Part shown: in pieces, positions 40,881 through 49,953 of the stretch
Layout: every line of letters begins with the position of its first letter
Numbering within the stretch: the first letter of the stretch is position 1
Origin: Synechococcus sp. A15-62
GTDB taxonomy: Bacteria > Cyanobacteriota > Cyanobacteriia > PCC-6307 > Cyanobiaceae
Assembly (NCBI RefSeq): GCF_014280075.1
Contig: NZ_CP047950.1
Coordinates: forward strand, 1,860,001-1,924,000
DNA length: 64,000 nt
Direction of reading: 5' to 3'
Notes under the pieces: model-generated
Seen by the model: the letters and a program-made list of their open reading frames with translations, nothing else
Databases searched by the model: none
Told to the model about the DNA's origin: nothing
Program-made: the position numbers and the translations under genes

Positions 40881-41237
40881 TTGCAGCGATACGCCCTCCT
40901 GCGTCACACCGGAGCACCGGACGACCCCTCTGGTTGCCATTTCGATCTGCTGCTGGAGGACGGGCCCAATTGCCGAACTTGGCGGCTGGCCACAGTGCCG
41001 CAGCTCAACGCAGAGGCCCAACCAGCGGTTCCGCTTCCGGCTCATCGAAAGGTCTGGCTGGAACCACGCAGTGCTGCCGTTTCAGGCAATCGGGGCTGGG
41101 CTGAACGGATCCATGCCGGCAGCTACAGCGGCGTACTCCCCAAGGCCACGGATGCAGACGTGACCCTGCAGCTCGAGGGCGATCTTCAGGGCTGCCTGCG
41201 CATCGCAGCTGGGCGCTGCTCCTTATCGAACCCTTGA
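40881..41237 (+). CDS. LigD 3'-phosphoesterase-like domain protein
   Basis: A 118-residue protein, TTG start at 40881 after GAGGGA. It reads MQRYALLRHTGAPDDPSGCH, then FDLLLEDGPNCRTWRLATVP. The H-x(n)-GCHFDLLLE block followed by a W-R/S-L strand matches the stand-alone 3'-phosphoesterase (PE) domain of LigD, where metal-dependent trimming of 3' ends occurs before ligation. WLEPRSAAVSGNRGWAERIH and SYSGVLPKATDADVTLQLEG complete the barrel. No ligase or polymerase domain is attached and no Ku is in the window. It lies 50 bp upstream of smc on the same strand. Activity is inferred from the motif. Confidence 0.6.
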   Translation: MQRYALLRHTGAPDDPSGCHFDLLLEDGPNCRTWRLATVPQLNAEAQPAVPLPAHRKVWLEPRSAAVSGNRGWAERIHAGSYSGVLPKATDADVTLQLEGDLQGCLRIAAGRCSLSNP

Positions 41238-41287
41238 GCTTTTCGTGGGTTCCGCTAGTTTCGGCCTGCTGACAGCCCCGGATCCTG

Positions 41288-44200
41288 TTGGTTCATATCA
41301 ATCAGGTTGGGCTGACGCACTTCAAATCGTTCGGCGGAGCGATGACGATCCCTCTCGAGGAGGGATTCACCGTCGTGACCGGACCCAATGGCTCCGGCAA
41401 GAGCAACATCCTCGACGGTGTTCTGTTCTGCCTGGGCCTGGCCACCAGCCGTGGCATGCGGGCTGACCGCCTGCCAGACCTGGTCAACAGCGGCATGCTC
41501 AAGGCCGGCAAAGCCGCTGAAACAACCGTCAGCGTCCGCTTTGATCTCAGCGACTGGACACCTGATGCCGCCGAGGAAGGCCTGGAGGCACCGGCGGAGG
41601 GGCCCTGGATTCAACCGGGGCAAAAAGAATGGACGGTGACCCGTAAACTGCGGGTGATGCCGGGGGGCTCCTACAGCTCCAGCTACAGCGCCGACGGGGT
41701 GACCTGCAACCTGCAGCAGCTGCAGACTCAACTGCGCCGACTCCGGATTGATCCCGAGGGCAGCAACGTGGTGATGCAGGGGGACGTCACCCGCATCGTT
41801 TCGATGAGCAACCGCGACCGCCGCGGCCTGATCGATGAACTGGCCGGTGTTGCCCTGTTCGACACCCGGATCGAACAGACCCGCCGCAAACTTGATGACG
41901 TGCAGGAGCGCCAGGAGCGCTGCCGAATCATTGAGCAGGAACTGCTGGCCAGCCGCCAACGGCTCGAGAAGGACTGCGCCAAGGCCCGGCAGTACCAGGA
42001 GCTCAGGGAACGGCTGCAACTGGGGCGCCGCCAGGAAATGGTGCTGGCCTACGAAGCCGCCCAGCAGGCCCTCAAGGATCTGGCCAAACGCCAACAGGCG
42101 CTGGAAGCCCAGGAGCAGAGAGACGCCGCGGCCATCGCAAGCGGCCGGGAGCAGCTGAACAAAGCTGTAGCCGAACTGGAGCAGCTCCAGGAGCAAGTGA
42201 AGGCCCTGGGGGAAGACCAGCTGCTGGCGGTTCAGGCGGAACTGGCTGGCCTCGACACCAGCAGCCGCGAACTGGAGCGACAGGCCAGCCTCCACCAGGA
42301 GGAAGGACAGAAACTGCAGGCGCAGCGCCATGACCTCGCCACCCGTCGCCAGCAGTGGCAGCTGCAATCACGGGAGCTGGAGCGAGATCCCCATCAGGAC
42401 GCCCTGAGCACCGCAGACGACAGTTGCAAAGCCGCTGAAGCGGCGGTGGAGATATCCCGTCGCCGGCTGGCGGATGTGGCGGGCCGCTCCGGCGCCTGGG
42501 TGGAGGAACAGAAGCGCCGCAGCGGTCGCCGGCAGGAGTTGCAAAGCAGCGTCGCTCCCTTATTGGAGGAACAGCAGCAGTTGCAGGAACGGCTGCGCCA
42601 GGAACGGGAACGGCTGGAGGAGCTCACCCAGGAGCAGCAGCAGGACGGCGCCGATGGCGACGCCGTGCAGCAACAGCTCGCAACCCTGGAAGAGACCTGG
42701 CAAACCCTGCTGCAAGCCATTGCCGATGGCAAACAGGAGCTTCAGCAGACCGCCGAATCCCTGGCCATCCAACAGCGCACCCGCAGCCGACTGGAACAGG
42801 AGCAGACCCGTTTGGAACGGGAGATCGCTCGCCTGGAGAGCCGGCGAGATGCCCTTCAGGAAAGCCGCGGCACCGGCGCCCTGCGCCTGCTGCTGGAGGC
42901 CGGCCTTGATGGCATCCACGGCCCTGTGGCCCAGCTGGGGGAGGTGGACGATCGTCATCGCCTCGCCCTGGAAGTGGCCGCAGGGGCCCGTCTCGGCCAG
43001 GTGGTGGTCGACGACGACCGCATTGCCGCCCGCGCCATCGAACTGCTCAAGAGCCGCCGTGCCGGCCGGCTCACCTTCCTGCCCCTGAACAAGATCCGCG
43101 CTCCTGGTGGCGGGGGCTCTTCGGCCGCCTTTGCCCGGGGAGCACGCCCAGGTGGGGACAGCGGCGCTGGACTGATCGGCCGGGCCGTGGAACTGGTGCG
43201 GTTCGAGCCCGTCTACGACCAGGTGTTCGCCTACGTCTTCGGGGACACCTTGGTGTTCTCCGACCTGGCCAGCGCCCGCCAACAGCTGGGCCGTTCCAGA
43301 GCGGTGACCCTGGACGGGGAGCTGCTTGAGAAGAGCGGCGCCATGACCGGCGGCAGCTTCTCCCAGCGCAGCAGCAGCCTGAGCTTCGGCCGCAGCAGCG
43401 ATCAGGACGAAGCCGAACCCCTGCGGAGGCGCCTGCTGGAACTGGGGGAATCCCTTGTGGCCTGCCGGCGGGAGGAGTCGAAGCTGGCGCAACTGATCGA
43501 GCAGCAGAAACCCCAGCTGCGCGAACTGGAAAAGCAACAGGCGGCCTTGATCGCCGAGCGCAATGCCGCGCGGCGCAACCACGGCCCCCTGCTGGAGCGC
43601 AGCCGCCAGCGGGCCGAACGGCTCAGCAGATTGCAGCAGGACCAGACCGAGCAACAGCAGCGGCTCGAAGCCATCAGCGCTGCACTCACCCCACTCACCG
43701 CGGAGCTCAAGGCCTTGGATGAGGCGGAGCGCAACAGCGGCAACAACGACGATGCCGCCGCCTGGGCCCAACTGCAAACGGAACAGGAAGCCGCCGACCA
43801 ACGGCTGGAGGCAGCCCGCAGCGAACGCGACCAGCTGCTGAATGCCCGCCGTGAACGGCAGCTGGCGATTGAACGAATGGGTGACCAGGAGAAGGCCCTG
43901 GCCGACGAAGAAGCCCGATTGCAGGAGGCTGTGAAGGCCCTCGCCAGCGCCCATGGAGCCTGGCGCCAGCAGCAGAGCGACCTCCAGGACAAGCGGAAAC
44001 AGCTCGAGCAGCAGCAGACCGACCTTCAGGAGCGCTTCGGCAGCCAGCGCCGGGCCAGAGATGCCGCAGAAGCCGAGGTGGGCCGCCAGCGTCAGGCCCT
44101 GCAGCAGGCCGAATGGAACCTGGAGCGGCTCAAGGAAGACCGCGAGGGATTGATCGAGGAGCAGCGCAGCGGTGCGGTGCGCCTGCAGGAGATGGAGCAG

Positions 44201-44896
44201 GCCCTGCCGGACCCAAGGCCAGAGATCCCAGATTCCTTGCGCCTGGCGGGCCTGGAGGTGTTGCAGAGCGATCTGCAGGCCATCCAGCAACGCATGGAAG
44301 CGCTGGAGCCCGTGAACATGCTGGCGCTGGAGGAACTGGAGGCCCTCGAAGAGCGGCTCAACGAACTGAATGAACGGCTCGAGGTGCTCAACAACGAGCG
44401 GGAGGAGCTGCTGCTGCGGATCGAAACCGTGGCAACCCTGCGCCAGGACGCCTTCATGGAGGCCTTCACTGCCGTGGATGGCCATTTCCGCGAAATCTTC
44501 GCCTCGCTTTCCGATGGTGATGGTCACCTGCAACTGGAGAACCCGGAGGAGCCCCTGGAAGGTGGCCTCACCCTGGTGGCCCATCCCAAGGGCAAAACAG
44601 TGCGGCGCCTGGCCTCGATGTCGGGTGGGGAGAAATCACTCACCGCCCTGAGCTTCCTGTTTGCCTTGCAGCGCTTCCGGCCGTCGCCCTTCTATGCCCT
44701 CGACGAGGTGGACAGCTTCCTCGACGGCGTGAATGTGGAGCGTCTCGCAGCCCTGATCGCCCGTCAGGCCGAGGCAGCCCAGTTCATGGTGGTCAGCCAC
44801 CGCCGGCCGATGATCGGCGCAGCCCAGCGGACCATCGGGGTAACCCAGGCCCGCGGCGCCCACACCCAAGTGGTGGGTTTACCGGATGCCGCCTGA
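41288..44896 (+). CDS. smc: SMC chromosome segregation ATPase
   Basis: A 1,202-residue SMC, the condensin-like DNA-loop-forming ATPase. Walker A (VVTGPNGSGKSNILDGVLF) is near residue 37. Two very long coiled coils rich in Gln, Glu and Arg flank the hinge (about residues 540-690: VYDQVFAYVFGDTLVFSDLA, and the glycine-rich GAMTGGSFSQRSSSLS). The C-terminal head has the ABC signature ASMSGGEKSLTALSFLFALQ and Walker B PFYALDEVDSFLDG. Start is TTG, at the usual N-terminus MVHINQVGLTHFKSFG. Length is normal. It would be expected to work with ScpA and ScpB, not in this window. Ordinary core gene. Confidence 0.97.
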   Translation: MVHINQVGLTHFKSFGGAMTIPLEEGFTVVTGPNGSGKSNILDGVLFCLGLATSRGMRADRLPDLVNSGMLKAGKAAETTVSVRFDLSDWTPDAAEEGLEAPAEGPWIQPGQKEWTVTRKLRVMPGGSYSSSYSADGVTCNLQQLQTQLRRLRIDPEGSNVVMQGDVTRIVSMSNRDRRGLIDELAGVALFDTRIEQTRRKLDDVQERQERCRIIEQELLASRQRLEKDCAKARQYQELRERLQLGRRQEMVLAYEAAQQALKDLAKRQQALEAQEQRDAAAIASGREQLNKAVAELEQLQEQVKALGEDQLLAVQAELAGLDTSSRELERQASLHQEEGQKLQAQRHDLATRRQQWQLQSRELERDPHQDALSTADDSCKAAEAAVEISRRRLADVAGRSGAWVEEQKRRSGRRQELQSSVAPLLEEQQQLQERLRQERERLEELTQEQQQDGADGDAVQQQLATLEETWQTLLQAIADGKQELQQTAESLAIQQRTRSRLEQEQTRLEREIARLESRRDALQESRGTGALRLLLEAGLDGIHGPVAQLGEVDDRHRLALEVAAGARLGQVVVDDDRIAARAIELLKSRRAGRLTFLPLNKIRAPGGGGSSAAFARGARPGGDSGAGLIGRAVELVRFEPVYDQVFAYVFGDTLVFSDLASARQQLGRSRAVTLDGELLEKSGAMTGGSFSQRSSSLSFGRSSDQDEAEPLRRRLLELGESLVACRREESKLAQLIEQQKPQLRELEKQQAALIAERNAARRNHGPLLERSRQRAERLSRLQQDQTEQQQRLEAISAALTPLTAELKALDEAERNSGNNDDAAAWAQLQTEQEAADQRLEAARSERDQLLNARRERQLAIERMGDQEKALADEEARLQEAVKALASAHGAWRQQQSDLQDKRKQLEQQQTDLQERFGSQRRARDAAEAEVGRQRQALQQAEWNLERLKEDREGLIEEQRSGAVRLQEMEQALPDPRPEIPDSLRLAGLEVLQSDLQAIQQRMEALEPVNMLALEELEALEERLNELNERLEVLNNEREELLLRIETVATLRQDAFMEAFTAVDGHFREIFASLSDGDGHLQLENPEEPLEGGLTLVAHPKGKTVRRLASMSGGEKSLTALSFLFALQRFRPSPFYALDEVDSFLDGVNVERLAALIARQAEAAQFMVVSHRRPMIGAAQRTIGVTQARGAHTQVVGLPDAA

Positions 44897-44962
44897 ACGA
44901 TCGGAGTTTGCGCTGTGCAATCTGAACGTGACAGGCGGAACCCCTGCGCCACAATGGTCTAA

Positions 44963-46072
44963 GTGTCCATGGCCGAGGGCCCGCGCTTGACCCCGACCCC
45001 TACCCCAAACGACGCCATCACCACAGGCGTGCCAAGCGATCGCCTCTGGTTGCGCTCCGAATTGATGGGCACCCAGGTGATCACCCGTGACACCGGCCGC
45101 CGCCTGGGGGTGGTGGGTGAGGTGATCGTCGATATCGACCGCCGTGAAGTGGTGGCCGTGGGGCTGCGGGACAACCCCCTGACCCGTTTCCTGCCAGGCC
45201 TGCCGCGCTGGATGCCGCTGGACCGGATCCGTCAGGTGGGCGATGTGATCCTGGTGGATTCGGCCGACTCCCTCAGCGAGAACTTCAACCCCGAGCGCTA
45301 CAGCCGGGTGATCAACTGCCAGGTGATCACCGAGTCCGGCGAGCAGCTGGGGCGGGTGCTCGGCTTCGCCTTCGACATCGAAACCGGCGAGCTCACCACC
45401 CTGGTGATGGGCGCCCTGGGTGTGCCCCTGTTGGGGGAAGGGGTGCTGAGCACCTGGGAAATGCCTGTGGAGGAGATCGTCAGCAGTGGCCCGGATCGGA
45501 TCATTGTTTACGAGGGAGCCGAAGACAAGCTCAAACAGCTGAACAGCGGGGTGCTTGAGAAGCTGGGAGTCGGTGGTCCCAGCTGGGAAGAGCAGGAGCG
45601 GGAGCGCTACCGCGTCAACCTGGTGCCGGTGGAAAATCAGCTCACCTCCGGACAACCCCAGGAGCAGGAGCAACGGCGTCTTCAGGCTTCAGAAGCCGAA
45701 CGGTTTGAGGCTGATGCAGAACTGGAATATGTGGAGCTGGAGGACCGGCGACAGGAGTTGATGCAGCAACGCCGCTACCTCGATGAGCCCCAGCGGTACG
45801 ACGAGCAGCCTTACGCCGAGCCTCCTCGCTACGACGAGCGGCCGCCTGAGCGAGCACGGACCTACAACGAACCTGCACCCTTCGAGCAGCAGCCTGCCTA
45901 CGAAGAACAGGCTGCTTATGGAGAACAGGCTGCTTACGAGGAACAGCCGCCGCGGCGTGCCATGCCAGCCTCCCGCCGCGCGGTTCAGCAGTCCGGAGAA
46001 CCTCTCGATGTGGAACCGATGGAGGATGCAGCGCCCCAGCGCCGGAGCCAAGATCTCGACGATCCCTGGTGA
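44963..46072 (+). CDS. PRC-barrel domain protein with low-complexity tail
   Basis: A 369-residue protein. Two PRC-barrel-type beta domains occupy about residues 30-110 (LMGTQVITRDTGRRLGVVGE) and 115-190 (NCQVITESGEQLGRVLGFAF). The PRC barrel is known from photosynthetic reaction-centre H subunits and RimM. From about residue 215 the protein is charged and low-complexity, with repeats of the pattern YEEQ-AAYGEQ-AAYEEQ and many Tyr, Glu, Gln, Pro. No membrane helix. Start GTG 44963; ATG 44969 also possible. Known in cyanobacteria as a conserved protein, role unclear. Alone between smc and convergent msrB. Confidence 0.8.
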   Translation: MSMAEGPRLTPTPTPNDAITTGVPSDRLWLRSELMGTQVITRDTGRRLGVVGEVIVDIDRREVVAVGLRDNPLTRFLPGLPRWMPLDRIRQVGDVILVDSADSLSENFNPERYSRVINCQVITESGEQLGRVLGFAFDIETGELTTLVMGALGVPLLGEGVLSTWEMPVEEIVSSGPDRIIVYEGAEDKLKQLNSGVLEKLGVGGPSWEEQERERYRVNLVPVENQLTSGQPQEQEQRRLQASEAERFEADAELEYVELEDRRQELMQQRRYLDEPQRYDEQPYAEPPRYDERPPERARTYNEPAPFEQQPAYEEQAAYGEQAAYEEQPPRRAMPASRRAVQQSGEPLDVEPMEDAAPQRRSQDLDDPW

Positions 46073-46097
46073 ACGGATTTAAGGCGCCGACAATCGT

Positions 46098-46499
46098 TCA
46101 GGACGCCTTGAAATCCAACGATGCGCTGTTGACGCAGTAGCGCTGGCCCGTTGGCGCGGGGCCATCGGGGAAGACGTGCCCGAGGTGAGCATCACATTGA
46201 GCGCAATTGATTTCAGTGCGCACCATCCCGTGGGTCAGATCCGCTTTGGTGGTGATCGCCTCGGAGCTGACACCATCCCAGAAGCTGGGCCAGCCCGTGC
46301 CCGAATCGAACTTGGTCTCAGAGCTGAACAAAGGCGCACCACAGCAGACGCAGTGGTACGTCCCCGTGGCCTTGTTGTTCCAGTAAGCCCCGGTGAAGGC
46401 CCGCTCCGTGCCACCGCAGCGGGCCACCTGGAACTGCTCCGGCGTCAGGGATTGCTTCCACTCCTCGGCGCTGCGTTCGACCGGATTGGACGGGGACAT
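46098..46499 (-). CDS. msrB: Peptide-methionine (R)-S-oxide reductase
   Basis: A 133-residue MsrB, repairs Met-R-sulfoxide in proteins. Zinc Cys pairs are visible: [16 protein letters not shown] and [16 protein letters not shown]. The [10 protein letters not shown] block and the catalytic [11 protein letters not shown] (Cys in RYC) are canonical. Normal length. Start ATG 46499. Convergent with the PRC-barrel gene. Housekeeping oxidative-damage repair, expected in a photosynthetic organism. Confidence 0.95.
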   Translation of the reverse strand: MSPSNPVERSAEEWKQSLTPEQFQVARCGGTERAFTGAYWNNKATGTYHCVCCGAPLFSSETKFDSGTGWPSFWDGVSSEAITTKADLTHGMVRTEINCAQCDAHLGHVFPDGPAPTGQRYCVNSASLDFKAS

Positions 46500-46527
46500 G
46501 GTCGTCGGAACCAGAGTGGGCAGCAGC

Positions 46528-47811
46528 CTAGGAAGCGTTGAGCTCTCGGGGAAGCAACCCCCTCACCTCTGCAGCCAACGCGGCCACCGCCCCGGGTTCT
46601 CCCCGCAAGGCCTGGAGGTCCTGGCGCTGGCCCTCAAGCCGCTCAGGGGCGTTCAGCCAATCGCAGGCCTCCTTCGCAATCTCCTCCGGGGTGATCGCCC
46701 CCACCCGCTCCGGCACAACGGCGCGGCCTGAACTGATGTTCGGCCAGGCCATCAACCCGTTGTTGCGCAGACGCCAGAGGGTCAACAGAACACCGATCAG
46801 ACGCCGCAGACCCGGCAGACGCGCCAGCAGTCCCAGCCCGCCGTCCCAGGCCTGCATCACCTCCAGGTGCTGAGTAGGAACAATCACGATCATCGGCACG
46901 GCAAGGGCACCGAGCTCGGCCGTGTTGGCACCGACCGTGGTCAGGGCCAGGGTGCACTGGCTCAGGGGGCCATGGGCCGGATGCTGCTCCAGCAGACGAA
47001 TCCGCGTCCCCGCCCCCGTCACCAACTCCGTCACCGACTCCTCTTGCTCCACCGACGCCACAGAGGCGCTGTAGCGGGCAGAAATCGGGTTGGATGTGCC
47101 GGCGAAACGCAGCAACTCATCAACGCTTGTGGTGGGTGCCAACGGAAGCAGGAAGCGACATCCGGGTTGCAACTGAGCCAGACGATCGGCGGTTTCAAGC
47201 AGAAACGGCATGCCGACGCTCAACTTGGCCGGCTTGGACCCAGGCAGCAGGCCAATCCACTGGCCCCCGGGGAGAGGATCCTCGCGGCGAGCGAAGGACG
47301 ACAAATCCGCCATCAGATCGCCGACCACGCGGCATCGGGGCTGATAACGGACCGGCAGCTGGCGGCGCACCGCGTCCGACATCGCCGCAATCCGATCGTT
47401 CCAGCCGGGCCAGCGCGCCACCCACTCGGCATAGGTGATGTGGCGGTAGCCGAGACGGGCTGAGAGAAGAACAGTCCAGAACTGATCACCTCCCAGAAAG
47501 ACCACCACACCCTTCTGCGGCCATGGGCCGTAGCGCTGGGGACGCAGCAGCAGCGACCAGAAACGTCCAGCCGGCACGATGCGCTCGAACAAGCCCCAGG
47601 GCTCCGCTGCCGCGCGCTCCTGGCCGGTGGCATTGGGACAGGGCACCAACACCAGATGAAGGGAGGCTGGTGCCTCCGACGATCGAGGTCGCAGGCGAAG
47701 GTTGGAATGCAGCCTTTCCGCCAGAGGTCTGACCCAGGTGGTCAGCTCACCGGGACCGTTTGAAACGAGAACGACGGCAGGTCCTGGTTCTGCTGGGCGG
47801 GGACGAGCCAA
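46528..47811 (-). CDS. LpxB-like lipid-A-disaccharide-synthase-related glycosyltransferase
   Basis: About 427 residues with the LpxB-type fold. The N-terminus is [20 protein letters not shown], the acceptor domain has [20 protein letters not shown], and the donor domain has [20 protein letters not shown] and [20 protein letters not shown]. Cyanobacterial members of this group are annotated as lipid-A-disaccharide synthase-related, but marine Synechococcus lipid A is simplified, so the acceptor may differ. TTG 47811 is chosen because the longer frame would run into the tRNA-Leu gene 9 bp upstream on the same strand; co-transcription with it is plausible. Confidence 0.75.
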   Translation of the reverse strand: MARPRPAEPGPAVVLVSNGPGELTTWVRPLAERLHSNLRLRPRSSEAPASLHLVLVPCPNATGQERAAAEPWGLFERIVPAGRFWSLLLRPQRYGPWPQKGVVVFLGGDQFWTVLLSARLGYRHITYAEWVARWPGWNDRIAAMSDAVRRQLPVRYQPRCRVVGDLMADLSSFARREDPLPGGQWIGLLPGSKPAKLSVGMPFLLETADRLAQLQPGCRFLLPLAPTTSVDELLRFAGTSNPISARYSASVASVEQEESVTELVTGAGTRIRLLEQHPAHGPLSQCTLALTTVGANTAELGALAVPMIVIVPTQHLEVMQAWDGGLGLLARLPGLRRLIGVLLTLWRLRNNGLMAWPNISSGRAVVPERVGAITPEEIAKEACDWLNAPERLEGQRQDLQALRGEPGAVAALAAEVRGLLPRELNAS

Positions 47812-47820
47812 AGAAAAAAA

Positions 47821-47902
47821 TGCGGATGGCGAGACTTGAACTCGCAAGGCCGAAGCCACACGCCCCTCAAACGTGCGTGTCTACCAATTCCACCACATCC
47901 GC
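47821..47902 (-). tRNA. tRNA-Leu (GAG)
   Basis: 82 bases without CCA. On the minus strand GCGGATG pairs with CATCCGC. The D-arm reads GTGGAATTGGTAGACAC. The anticodon arm CACGT/GCGTG frames TTGAGGG, with anticodon GAG. A long variable arm (GTGGCTTCGGCCTT) marks a class II leucine tRNA, and the T-arm is GCGAGTTCAAGTCTCGC. CCA is not encoded. Confidence 0.95.
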
Positions 47903-48022
47903 GTGGTCGACTTCACCGCTCGGGTGTTGTCGAGGTCAGATCATACCGGGCAGGGTCTTCCCCTTTCTGGATTTTCAGTCGGCGCTGATACGATCCGGCG
48001 TCAGGCCTGAACATGCTGCGGG

Positions 48023-49369
48023 ATGCCCATCGGCAAAGTGCTGATCGCCAACCGCGGCGAGATTGCCTTAAGGATCATTCGAAGCTGCCGCGAGCTCGGG
48101 ATCGCCACCGTGGCGGTGTACAGCTCCGTCGACAAGGACGCTCTTCACGTTCAGCTCGCTGATGAAGCGGTCTGCGTGGGCGAAGCCCTCAGCAGCAAGA
48201 GCTACCTCAACATTCCCAATATCCTGGCGGCCGCCACCTCCCGCGGTGCTGACGCCATCCACCCCGGCTACGGCTTCCTGGCGGAGAACGACAAGTTCGC
48301 CGAGATGTGCCGTGATCACGGCCTCACCTTCGTCGGGCCGTCACCCCACGCGATTCGCTCGATGGGGGACAAGTCGACCGCCAAATCGACCATGCAATCG
48401 GTGGGTGTTCCCACGGTTCCCGGCAGCGAGGGTCTGCTCAGCAGCACCAGCCAGGCGGCCGCCCTGGCCGAGGAGATGGGCTATCCCGTGATGATCAAGG
48501 CCACTGCCGGCGGCGGTGGTCGCGGCATGCGCCTGGTGCCCGATGCGAGCCAGCTGGAGAGCCTGTACAAAGCAGCCCAGGGGGAGGCGGAAGCCGCCTT
48601 CGGCAACCCCGGCCTGTACATGGAGAAATTCATCGATCGGCCCCGCCACGTGGAAGTACAGGTGCTGGCCGACCGCCTCGGCAATGTGGTTCACCTCGGT
48701 GAACGGGACTGCTCGATTCAGCGCCGTCACCAGAAACTGCTGGAGGAAGCCCCCAGCCCGGCCCTGGATCCAGACCTGCGCCGCCGCATGGGCGAAGCCG
48801 CCGTTGCCGCCGCCCAAAGCATCAATTACGAGGGCGCCGGAACGGTGGAATTTCTGCTGGATCGCAGCGGTGGGTTTTATTTCATGGAAATGAACACCCG
48901 GATCCAGGTGGAGCATCCGGTGACTGAGATGGTGACGGGTGTCGATCTGATCGCCGAGCAGCTGCGCATCGCCGGCGGCGAACCCATCAGCGTGAGCCAA
49001 GAGGACATCCAGCTCACCGGCCATGCGATCGAATGCCGGATCAATGCCGAGGATGCCCGGCACAACTTCCGTCCCGCACCCGGACGCATCACCGGATGGC
49101 TTCCACCCGGCGGGCCTGGTGTGCGCGTCGACAGCCACGTTTACACGGGCTACGACATCCCTCCCTTTTACGACTCGTTGATCGGCAAGCTGATCGTCTG
49201 GGGCAAAGACCGCGACCACGCCATGACCCGGATGAAACGTGCCCTGAATGAATGTGCCGTCACCGGGATTCCAACCACGGTGGAATTCCATCTGGAGATG
49301 CTGGATCGGCCGGAGTTCATCAACGGCGATGTGCACACCAAGTTCGTGGAGCAGGAGATGCTCCCCTGA
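48023..49369 (+). CDS. accC: Biotin carboxylase subunit of acetyl-CoA carboxylase
   Basis: A 448-residue AccC, which carboxylates biotin on AccB using ATP and bicarbonate, the first step of fatty acid synthesis. Family blocks: [20 protein letters not shown] at the start, [13 protein letters not shown], the ATP-grasp glycine loop [35 protein letters not shown] and [20 protein letters not shown] (metal-binding Glu and catalytic Arg). The C-terminal FNGDVHTKF-type end is present. Start ATG 48024 region (MPIGKVL) by family alignment. Ordinary core gene; stop lies 2 bp from the convergent YggT gene. Confidence 0.97.
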   Translation: MPIGKVLIANRGEIALRIIRSCRELGIATVAVYSSVDKDALHVQLADEAVCVGEALSSKSYLNIPNILAAATSRGADAIHPGYGFLAENDKFAEMCRDHGLTFVGPSPHAIRSMGDKSTAKSTMQSVGVPTVPGSEGLLSSTSQAAALAEEMGYPVMIKATAGGGGRGMRLVPDASQLESLYKAAQGEAEAAFGNPGLYMEKFIDRPRHVEVQVLADRLGNVVHLGERDCSIQRRHQKLLEEAPSPALDPDLRRRMGEAAVAAAQSINYEGAGTVEFLLDRSGGFYFMEMNTRIQVEHPVTEMVTGVDLIAEQLRIAGGEPISVSQEDIQLTGHAIECRINAEDARHNFRPAPGRITGWLPPGGPGVRVDSHVYTGYDIPPFYDSLIGKLIVWGKDRDHAMTRMKRALNECAVTGIPTTVEFHLEMLDRPEFINGDVHTKFVEQEMLP

Positions 49370-49371
49370 GC

Positions 49372-49719
49372 TCAGGCAACCGCCTGGGCGTGCATCAGGA
49401 TCTGGGAGAGCAGACCCTGCTGGCCGACCAGCAACTCGCGCACGAGGCTGATCAACCCCACCCAGATCACTGGGGTGACGTCGACTCCACCGATCGGGGC
49501 GATCACGCGGCGGCTCACCGAGAGCACAGGTTCCGTTGGCCATGCCACCAGGGGCCAGGCGCCCTGGTTCAGATCGACCTGGGGATACCAGGTGAGCACG
49601 ATGCGCAGCAGAAACGCCAGGGTCCAGGCCGCCAGCAGCAAGCCCAGAAGCAAATGGAGGACTGGCAGGGCCTGCAGCAGCAGCGGCGTCACAAAGCTCA
49701 AAGCAAATCGTCCCCTCAT
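49372..49719 (-). CDS. YggT-family membrane protein (Ycf19-like)
   Basis: A 115-residue protein of the YggT family. Two hydrophobic segments, LHLLLGLLLAAWTLAFLLRI and a C-terminal VTPVIWVGLISLVRELL, flank the signature LTWYPQVDLNQGAWPLVAWP followed by PVLSVSRRVIAPIGGVD, which matches the family's FRRxIPPxGGxD block. In cyanobacteria and plastids YggT/Ycf19 proteins are linked to thylakoid or cell-division-site organisation. ATG 49719 is chosen over an upstream ATG that would extend into the psbX leader. Convergent with accC, divergent from psbX. Confidence 0.88.
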   Translation of the reverse strand: MRGRFALSFVTPLLLQALPVLHLLLGLLLAAWTLAFLLRIVLTWYPQVDLNQGAWPLVAWPTEPVLSVSRRVIAPIGGVDVTPVIWVGLISLVRELLVGQQGLLSQILMHAQAVA

Positions 49720-49781
49720 CGTAGAAAGACGGCATCGCTTCTTAAGATCGGCGCGGCTTTGAAGCAGACGGCAGCAACCCC

Positions 49782-49904
49782 ATGACACCCTCCCTCTCCA
49801 ACTTCCTGAGCAGCCTCCTTTGGGGAGGTGTCATCGTCGTGATTCCTGCCTCCATCGCCCTGTTCCTGCTGAGCCAGACCGACCAGGTCGACCGCAAGCT
49901 CTGA
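49782..49904 (+). CDS. psbX: Photosystem II PsbX
   Basis: A 40-residue single-pass thylakoid protein: MTPSLSNFLSSLLWGGVIVV, then a hydrophobic end IPASIALFLLSQTD and QVDRKL. Sequence and length match PsbX, a low-mass PSII subunit near cytochrome b559 and PsbH involved in plastoquinone turnover at QB. Start ATG 49782, stop TGA 49902-49904. It lies between divergent yggT and ycf66 downstream; a psbX-ycf66 order is common in cyanobacteria. Confidence 0.95.
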   Translation: MTPSLSNFLSSLLWGGVIVVIPASIALFLLSQTDQVDRKL

Positions 49905-49953
49905 TCCGCCCCTGGCGCCCCTCTTAGACTGACTCCTAAGCGGGAGCAGAGCT

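Noticed and set aside
42560-44584. Long open frame antisense to smc
   Set aside because: It is rich in Leu, Gln and Gly blocks that mirror the Gln/Glu/Arg coiled-coil codons of smc on the other strand; no start context or family.
48341-49735. 464-residue minus-strand frame over accC and the YggT gene
   Set aside because: Opposes accC, which has all its catalytic motifs, and its N-terminal part is the wrong frame of the YggT gene.
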